Below are positions 47,201 through 57,100 of a stretch of 64,000 nucleotides of DNA, piece by piece. This DNA is from Tenrec ecaudatus (Eukaryota; Chordata; Mammalia; Afrosoricida; Tenrecidae). The position numbers were made by a program, and so were the translations under genes. The DNA lies in contig NC_134539.1 in assembly GCF_050624435.1 (NCBI RefSeq), positions 49,198,001 through 49,262,000 on the forward strand, read 5' to 3'. Numbering within the stretch: the first letter of the stretch is position 1; the number at the start of each line of letters is the position of its first letter. A model generated the notes under the pieces. It was not told the origin of the DNA. It worked only from the letters and a program-made list of their open reading frames with translations, and did no database searches.

Positions 47201-50200
47201 CAAGCGGCCATCTAGCTCAGAAGCAAATAAGCCCACATGGAAGAAGCACACCGGCCAGTGCGATCACGAGGTGCCCAAGGGACCAGGCATAAGGCATCAT
47301 GCAAAAAAAAAAAAAAGATATAAGTGTGTGTATGTATGTGTATATATGTGTATATGTATATATGTATATATATATATCATATTAAATAAAGGGGGAAGTG
47401 CAGAGTGGAGACCCAAGGCCCAAGTGTCGACCAATGGAGATCCCCTCATAGAGGGGTTTAGGAGAGGAGATGGGTTAATTAGGGTGTGAGGTAGTATCGA
47501 TGAAGAACACAGCTTTCCCCCGGATCCCGGATGCTTCCTCCCCCCAACTACCATGATCTGAATTCTACCTTGCAGGGCTGGATAGGACAGAGGCTGTACA
47601 CTGGTGCATATGAGGGATGGAGGTACAGGGAATCCAGGGTGGATGATACCTTCAGGACCAAGGGTGTGAGGGAAGATGCTGGGAGAGTGGAGGGTGAGTG
47701 GGTTGGAAAGGGGGAACTGATTACAAGGATCCACATGTGACCTCTTCCCTGGGAGAGGGACAGCAGAGAAGGGGGGAAGGGAGACTCCGGATAGGGCAAG
47801 ATATGACAAAACAACGATGTATAAATTACCAAGGGCATATGAGGGAGGGGGGAAAGGGGAGGGAGGAGGGGAAAAAAAAAGAAGACCTGATGCAAGGTGC
47901 TTAAGTGGAGAGCAAATGCCTTGAGAATGATTGGGGCAGGGAATGTATGGATGTGCTTTATACAATTGATGTATGTATATGTATGGATTGTGGTAAGAGT
48001 TGTATGAGTCCCTAATAAAATGTAAAAGAAGAAAAGAGAAAAAAATTATTAGGGCAAAGACTGTACAGATGTGCTTTATACAATTGATGTATGTATATAT
48101 ATGAACTGTGAAAAGAATTGTATGAGCCCCAATAAATTGTTAAAATTAAAAAAAAAAATAAAGAAAAAAAAAAGATTATGGATAGGTATCAATAAGTAAA
48201 CTATAACTAAACAGAACATCAAGTATTCCTATACTATAACTATTTTAAAAAGGGACATGATAGGATTGGCAGCAGGATATTTTCTAAGATTTGAGATTCT
48301 TCAATTTAGAGTGCAATATGAACCAAAGTGAACACGGCTGTGAAAGGTGAAGTCAACCAACCACCCTATAGCTGGTTTCCTAAGAGTGAAAAAAAGTACA
48401 AGAGTGGAGATAATGTGACTCTATTGGTCAGATTTCATAGGAAGCTCTATTCACAGAACGTTAGCCTTTAAAATGACCGACACAATCGGGTTCCAGAAAC
48501 CTGAGAATGGAGCCACGGCATATGCAGAAACAGTAGTAATGTTTTAAAAAGAAGATCTGGGGAATGGAGGTGAACCCCGTCAGCTATCACTGAGCTAAGT
48601 AATTAACTGAAGTGTGAAAAGTGAAGATGACCATAATTACCATTCTGGCATAATGGGCAATCACCGGGTCAGCAAACTGAAGCAAAGCTTGAAACTGATT
48701 ATTCTTTGTAAAGGTGATAATCTTCAAGACTGTGCCAAATTTAGAAAATATCTAGGGGGAGAAGTTCAAATTAAGTTAAATCTAAGGAAAACGTCAAATG
48801 AAAACACTTTTATAAATACAACTTGATTTATGGATCCCACTTTTAAACGGTAACTGATTTCCTCTATTATAACTGCTGGCACACATTCCAAATGACATAA
48901 AACGGAATGGTGGAAACACTTTTATTTATTAAATATATAAACCCAAAGCAACAACCTTGATATTTCTGATACAAAGCACAAAATTACAGAGGTTACACTG
49001 AACTTACCTGATGAAGAACTTCCAAAGTAACAGGATAGAAGAGGTTTTCAATAATTATTCGGAGCACTGGGCTTTGCCCAGGAATAATTGTGCCTTCATT
49101 GGTAGGCCCTCCAGAAAGGGCCAGACTTCCCGATTGGGCAGCATTGATGGCCTGCAATGCAGCATGGGCTCTCTATAAAATAATCCAAAATAAGAATCTC
49201 TTATCTAGAATCATTCTATGAATCCAGAAAAATGGCTGTTACTAAGCAATAGAAAAAATATAGTAAAATAAAAATATAGTTTCTACTTTTTCTGGACACT
49301 CGGACCCTAAACTTATACAATCAGTTAAGATTCAAAAGCCCTGCATGTGATCAAAATGATACAATATTTAATGCTTAAATTTACTTGTAAACAAAGACAA
49401 AGAGTGAAATTTGGATCAGATATTATTGATATATAAAATATATTATTTATATTGATACATAAAAATATATATCCTAATTTTAAGACAATATGAAATATTC
49501 AAAACCCCAAACCGACTGTCATTGAAATGATTCACACCCATAGCAATCCTGCATAGAGTTTGCAAAGCTATACATCTTTATGGGAGCCAACAAAACAACC
49601 TCATCTCTCTTCCATGGAGCAGGAGTCCAACAACCACTGTACAGCACCACCAGGACTCCTTAGAGCAGCATAAAGGCCATTTAAAAGTCATTCACATTCC
49701 TCTTTCTATAACTTCCTAAATAATTTTGTTCTCAAGCTTTTTGGCGAGGAGAGGAGGAGCTGAGGTGGCTCATACCATGGAGTACCAGGTAGTAGTTTGA
49801 TGATTTTATGTCAACTAGACACTCCTGTCAAGGGGTGGATATGAACCTGTCAATTAAGTGGTAGCTGGATGACACCTCCATTAGGGGGTGGCCTTTTGTA
49901 TGAGTAAGGGACCCTGGGAACTGCCTCTCTTCCTCTACTCCACCTTCATCCCTGCTGAAGCTCTGCCTGCCTCAAGGCGTGGCCCTAGGTGAGCCACCCA
50001 ACCCTGAGAGCTGCCAGTGTCCTGCCTTGTTCCCACTGATCCTGGATCCACATGACTCTGCCCCCACCAGCCTGTGATCTCCCTGAGTCTGAAGAGTGGC
50101 TTAGGGACTAGCATTGGACTTATGGACTTGAGTTGGACTGGGCTGCAATGCCTTCATGATAATTACTTCTTTATGTAAAGTTCTTTCTTATTTATACATA

Positions 50201-51085
50201 TGTAAGTGTCACTGGATTTGTTTCTCTAGACAACTCAGCCTAACACACAGTGTTTGTCTCGAAGTACCACCCCACAGATATATTGAAGATAAATCACCTG
50301 TGTACATTGAAAGAATTCACCAAGAGAGTAATAAGAGAGCCCAGACTGGGAAAACATCTTTAGCAATGACACAGACAAAGGCCTTATTACTAAAATCTAC
50401 AATACTTTGCAAGCTTACATAAGAAAAAAATCTAACTGCCCACTAAGTAGGTGGGTAAATGACCTGAACAGAAGTTTCTGAGGGGCAGACATTTGAATGG
50501 TCAATAAACATATGAGAAAATGTTCCCAATCACTAGCCATGACAAGCAAATTAAAACAACTGAGACACCACCTAACACCCTCATAGATAGCCCAATTCAA
50601 AAAAATCAGAAAGTAACTAGTGTTGGAGGGGCTGTGGGGAGATAGGAATTCTCACTAACTGCTGGTGGAAGTATAGGTATGTACAGCCACTATGGAAAGC
50701 AATTTGGTGATATCTAAAACAGGAGCCTGAGCTTCCATACGACCCAGCAATGCCCCTACTAGGCATATACCAAGAGGCAAGAAACAAACCACGGCCAGAC
50801 ATCTGTGCTCCACTGTTCATCGTGACAAAGTTCACAACTGCAAGAAGTTGGAAACAACCCAAATTTCCATCAACAGATGAATGGATCAAAAAATTGTGGT
50901 ACAGACATACAATGGAGTACTACGCACCCTAAAAAGCAGCGATGAACTCATGAAGTACATTGCCACATGGGAAGAACTGGAGGAAATCATTAGTGAAGTA
51001 AGTCAAGCACAAAAGTAAAAGTACAACATGAGTGCACGGAGGTAAGCTTAAAAAGGGGGGTGGGGTGGCATAGGGGAAAAGCTAC

Positions 51086-51129
<44 letters not shown>

Positions 51130-54100
51130 TCCGTGGGGTGAGGTCCAGCAACTATGACAGGGATCAAACTCAATCCATGGATACATATTGCAGCCAACTA
51201 AATAAGAGGCGGAAAGAGGGAAAAATAAGAGACATGGGAGGGGAGGGGGAGCAGGGCACTAATCCGCCCATGGGGAGGGTATTATTTATATCTCCACAGG
51301 AGGAGAGAAAAACCAGGCTTCAACCTGATATGCCAAAAGATGGGAATATGACATACCAGCCAGCATGTACCAGGGAACCAACAGAGAGGTCTGAGAGGCT
51401 GGCCCCAACCCCAACTATGTGGGCACCTCCCCCAACTTCAGCTTGGGGGGAGGGGCACGTTGGATTAGAGCACATGGGAGAAGCAAAAATAGAAGGAAGG
51501 AAGGAGAGGACATCCTGGCCCACAAATCCCCAAGGATGATGTTCCTGCTCGGAGCAGACAATGCATGGGGAGGACCTTAGGGCCGGCCCCACCACAGACA
51601 CAGTATTCCTCACTGAACCATGGTGCTGCAGGGGACAGCACTGGAGACAGTGCGGGAATAGTGCACGGTCTGGCTCCCTCATGCTGGGCAAGGCACTGAG
51701 GGCACGCAGCAGAGCAGCAGGGGGAGCAGACTGATGAGACGAAAAGAATGGGACCAATGGTGGGGGGGGGGGGATAGGGAGAAGAGGAAGTGGGAGAAAG
51801 GAAGGGGAATGGGAACCAACCCAGGGACAAGGGAACAAGTGAACTAAAATAGAAGGAAGGTCATAGGATGCCTATAAGGGCTTAATCAAGGGCAATGTAA
51901 CAGGGAGGGATTACTAAACCTGAATGAAGGGCAAACATGATGGTGGAACAAGAATAAAGTGAAAGGAAATAAGAGGAAAGAACCAGGAGGCAAAGGACAT
52001 TTACAGAAGCTTAACTACAGGCATGTATATATGGAAATACATATATAACAAGAAGGGAATAGAACTATGTACGCACATATTAAGAATTAAGTTTGCAGAT
52101 GGACATTGGCCTCAACTCAAGTACTCCCTTAACACAAGAACACTTTGTTCTAACAATCCGAAATCCTGCGATGCTCACCTTCCTGACAGGATTGCTTAAG
52201 ACAAAACGGGTGCATAAGCAAATGTGGTGAAGAAAGCTGATGGTGCCTGGCTATCAAAAGAGATAGCATCTGGGGTCTTAAAGGCCTGAAAATAAACAAG
52301 TGGCCATCTAGCGCAGAAGCAACAAAGCCCACATAGAAAAAGCACACCAGTCTGTGTGATCATGAGGTATATTGATGGGATCAGGTATCACGCTTATAAG
52401 ACCCTGAACAAAACCATACCAAAGGTGAATTGGCAGGGGTAGGGGTGGGAGTGGGCATGGAATAGAGACCCAATGCCCATCTGTAGACTATTGGAAATCC
52501 CCTCACAGAAGGGTCACAGGAAAGAGATGAGCTAGTTAGGGTGTAGTATAGCACTGATGAAACACACAACTTTCCTATAACTCTTTGGTGTTTCCTTCAC
52601 CCCACTATCATGACCTCAATTCTACCTTACAAATCGAATTAGACCAGAGCATGTACACTGCTACAGATAGGATCCCGCATCACAAGGAATCCATGATAGA
52701 TAACCTCTCAGGGCCAGCAAGGAGAGTAGAGATAACAGGAGGATTAGGGGCAGGTGGAGGGAAAAGGGGGAAATCAATTACAAGGATCAACCTAGAACCC
52801 CCTCCCAGGGGGACAAATAATGGAAAAGTGAGTGAGGGGTGACGGAGGATGATGTAAGATATGGGAATAATAATCTGTAACTTTATCAAGGGTTTGTGAT
52901 AGAGGGTGGGTAGGGAAGGAGGGGGAAAGGGGGTAGCTGATACCAGGGGCTCAAGTGGAAGAGAATGCTTTGAAAACAAGGATGGCAGCATATGTGCACA
53001 TGTGCTTGACACACTGGATGAATGTATGGATTGTGATGAGATGTGAGTGCCCGATAAAAGCATTTATATATGTATATATTATTTGTATGTGTGTACATGT
53101 GTAATATATACATAGAATGTATACACATAAACATGCATATACATTTGAATGTATACTTTATACTGGTTCCTAATACTACGCTATTTGGATTGAAAACGCT
53201 GTCACTTGGTACAGCAAATTTTACACAATAAACCGTGATGGAACCCTGATGGCCTGAAGAGTTACCAAAAAAAAAAAAAGGACCATCCTACAAAATATTA
53301 TTTCTCCCTTGTAATTTATGTTTCAGTATAGGAGCAAAGTAATCAAGTAATATTAATACAACACATTGAGAGTATGTGCCACCTGATAGGACGCAATGAA
53401 AAGAAGACAGTATTACATCTGAGATGGCCCTGTAAAAAAAGTTATCCTAATGAATGTAATCACAAGGGACCATCAGACAAATCCAAAGTAGGAACATACT
53501 AGGAAACTGTTTAATTTTTTTTAAAATGTCAAGGTCATAAAAACGTGTGGAAACTACTATTTCAGACAAAACAACATGACAATAAATGGAATGCGTGCTT
53601 ACATGCTTGAGAACTGGATATTTTTGCCACAGCAAATATATATATTGTGACAACTGGCAAACTTTAATGGGTTCTGAGAATTAAAAGGAAGAAACACATT
53701 GTTCCTGATTTTGGTCTCAGGTGAACGCACACTAAAAGTATTAGAGGCTAAGAAGGCAGCTTTCTCCCAAAGGGCTCAACAAGTCACAAGTTCTTTGAAA
53801 GTTTTCTACAAGTTTATCGTTGTCTCATAATCCCAGATAATTTTTAAAATATAGTTAAGAATATGAAAAATTAAAGAGGAAATCCCCATCAGTAATAATT
53901 ATTGAAACTAAGTGCTTCCTTTCTTCAGGGATTTCATTTCTTACTCATCATTCTTAAGAATGGTGATAAACCCCTAATAAAATGTAAAAATAGAAAAGGA
54001 AAAAAAGAAAATTATTAGGGAAAAGAATGTACAGATGTGCTTTATACAATTGATGTATGTATATGTATGGATTGTGATAAGAGTTGTATGAGCCCCTAAT

Positions 54101-57100
54101 AAAATGTTTTTAAAAAAAAGAATGGTGATAAATGGGAAAATAAGTTTGTGTAATAATGATAATTTCCACTTTATTATAGCTATTTTCATTTTTACATATT
54201 ATATTCAAATGTGATTTTGAAGATCACAGTATTTTGAATGTTGCTTTGAATTACAGACATATGACTTGGTTTTTTACTTTTAACATCTGTTGACTATTTT
54301 ATTTTACAATCTCTTTAGCATGAGATATCTGAATAGTTTGAACATTTTGCTATAATACATAAATTAAAATCAGTATTCTTCTGAAAACTAGTAGCCTGCT
54401 ATCTTTTGTATGCTCAAGATATGAATAACACTTACTTTTATATTTATAGAGAAAAAATTTTAAAGTATTTTTATGTATTAGCTAATACACAAACGAGAAC
54501 AAACAACTCTGCCTTGAAATGTCTACAATCAGAATGTTCCTTAGATGTGAAGGGGAGAGGCTCTGTCTCACATGCTGTGGCCATGTCACGAGGGAGCAGT
54601 CCCTGGAAAGAGGTACGTGTGTAACAGAGGAAGATCAGACTGACGGATACTGGGGATGCAACAGTGGGCTCAGGCGAACCACTGTGAGGATGGTACAGGA
54701 CTAAGCAGCTTTGCGTCCACTGTACAGATGTGGCTACTCTTAAGTTAGAGCTGACCAACTCTCCCATCCCGAGCAACAATATACCAACTGCCAAAATTTC
54801 AATTTCTTTAAGTACAATATCGAATATTTTGTATTATTGGTCTTCAAAGTAATGCACCTATAAAACTGTGTGTGTGCCATTCTTAACTTCCCAATCCTGC
54901 GTCAAACATGGCAGCATCAACCTCACATACTTTATATTGGGGTTCCCAATATGACTGCATTTGATTAAAAAAAAAAGGTTCTGCTGCTCTCAAGAGATTG
55001 AAAATGGACTCAGACTTATACTTCTAGCCCCTAAGAGATGAAAGGGAAATCAACCCAGTGAAAAAGACCCAGAATTGCCATGGGGCTTAGAATTAGCAGA
55101 TAAAGGAATTAAAAGTTATTCTAAGTGTATCCCACACATTCAGAAATTTAAGTGGTGACATGGAAGTATAAAACAGTCAAGTCCAGGAAGCAAAAGTGCA
55201 AGTGTTTGCTATCTGCATTGTGTAACGTGGAAGCATCAGTCACATGTGTTTGCAGAGCACCAGAAATGTGGGTAGCTCAACTGAGGAAATGAAACTTTTA
55301 TTTTACTTAACTTACATTTAACAGACACCATTGCTCTAGAATGTCTAAGAAAAGACATCATTATAGTGAGCTTCAAATTATAGTAATTGTCCTTATTCCT
55401 CTCAGGTAAACATTATTAAGTATTATAGAAACTAAGCACACAGAACAGAAAGGGAATTGAACCTCACTGACCTTTTACTTCATGATTCCATTGATCATTA
55501 TACCGATACTTTGTAATAAATAATTCTTTATAACCATGTCTACTTCTAGTATTGTTTGTTGTTCTTGCTACTTCCTGCTTGAGATGAGGTAATGTAGGTG
55601 GAGAAACCTCAGAAGCTGTGGTGAGCACTCTATAGTTTCAACATGCTCTGCATTGGAATGTCAGTGTTGACTACAAGCTTGTCTGTACAGTCAACAAGAA
55701 GTGATTTTTACTTAATAAACATCTAAGAAAATAACAACTTGAAGAAATAAATTTATTGTAGAAGTAATGCTAACTAACATTTCTACTTTTAATTAGGCAA
55801 AAGTATTTTAGTTTACAAAATGAGAAATGTCTTCCTGATGTGAGAGTAAATCTGAGACTAGAAATTATGAGGCAATTAACAATAATCTTATTATGGGAAT
55901 TTTAAAATAGGCAAAAATCTGTGAAATGGGTTATATTAGCCATTACTAGAGAAAATTGCAGTAGTGTGATCAGAAAACTACAAAAGGTTTTATGGATAAT
56001 GTGAAGACAACATTTCTATAATCGATATAAAAATTAACAAATAAAAAACTAAAAAATAAAATGAACAGAGCTTAAGTACTTAGTTCAGTTTTTAAAGGAT
56101 AATAATTCCATGGTCATCTCTTTGTACATTTACAAACATCCACCCACACAAGGCCAAGGGAAAACCGTCTACATAATAATTTCTATTAACACCACCATTA
56201 GTCAAATGTTATGCTTTAGAATATGATCTAAAAATAAGTGCATGTTTTGGGATATTTTACTATCCCAAGAACACAAGAGAATGAAACAATTTACTACTCT
56301 CTAGGGCTGTCAGAACAAAGATATCTATCTGGTACCTGTTATATATGCAAATAAGTACTTTCAATTTTGACTTCAAGTTTAGGTAGGACTTTGGATAAAA
56401 GACAATTTATTTCATTTTAGCAAACGTCAGTGCATACAAACTGCACACAAGTAACAACATGGGGAGGGACAGGGAAGAAATCACGGCTGCATACGGATAA
56501 AAACTAGGTCATCTGGGCTGCTTTGGTTGCCAAGCAACTGGGATCTGTTTCCCTTCAGAGCAGTCTAATATTTAAAAGTTTATTTTGTATTTTTCCTCCT
56601 AGACATATGCTAACATACTTAGGAATCACACCAATGAGAAAACGGATTAATCTTCCCTAAATTAATCTATGTTATCAACCCAACCCCAATCAGGGTTTTG
56701 GAGACATAGCTGTTGAAACAAAAATATGTACATCTGGAAAAAGGAACCAGAATTTTCCGCATAAGGCACACCGACACTGGAGCAGCATGGGACCCTGGCT
56801 GCCCTCAGCACAGCACACAGCACGAGGACAGAGGAATGGGGGCAGGTCCGAAGGCACATAGGCAGAAAGCGAAGGTAAGCCGAACTTGTAGAATGCTGGT
56901 TGTCAGTGGGCATGTTGTATGACAGGTAAGAACATGTTGGGTTAGAAGATGATAAAGAATGAACTTTATGTAAGTAGATAATATATGGTTTATTCAATAA
57001 ACAGTACAGAAGATACCTGTTTAATTTTTTTAAAGCAGCATTTCCCCTCACACCCCATTATCCAAAAGACTCTTAATAGAACAAAAATTTAAACACTTAA

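Noticed and set aside
46876..47292. Two spaced repeats as a possible CRISPR-like array
   Set aside because: Only two long units in a mammalian L1 3' UTR. It is a tandem duplication.
47297..47965. 222-codon minus-strand open frame
   Set aside because: It lies antisense within the non-coding 3' UTR of L1 copy B and is not shared with copies A or C.
51320..51838. 172-codon minus-strand open frame
   Set aside because: Antisense inside L1 copy C. Low-complexity Pro/Ser-rich translation, not conserved in the other copies.
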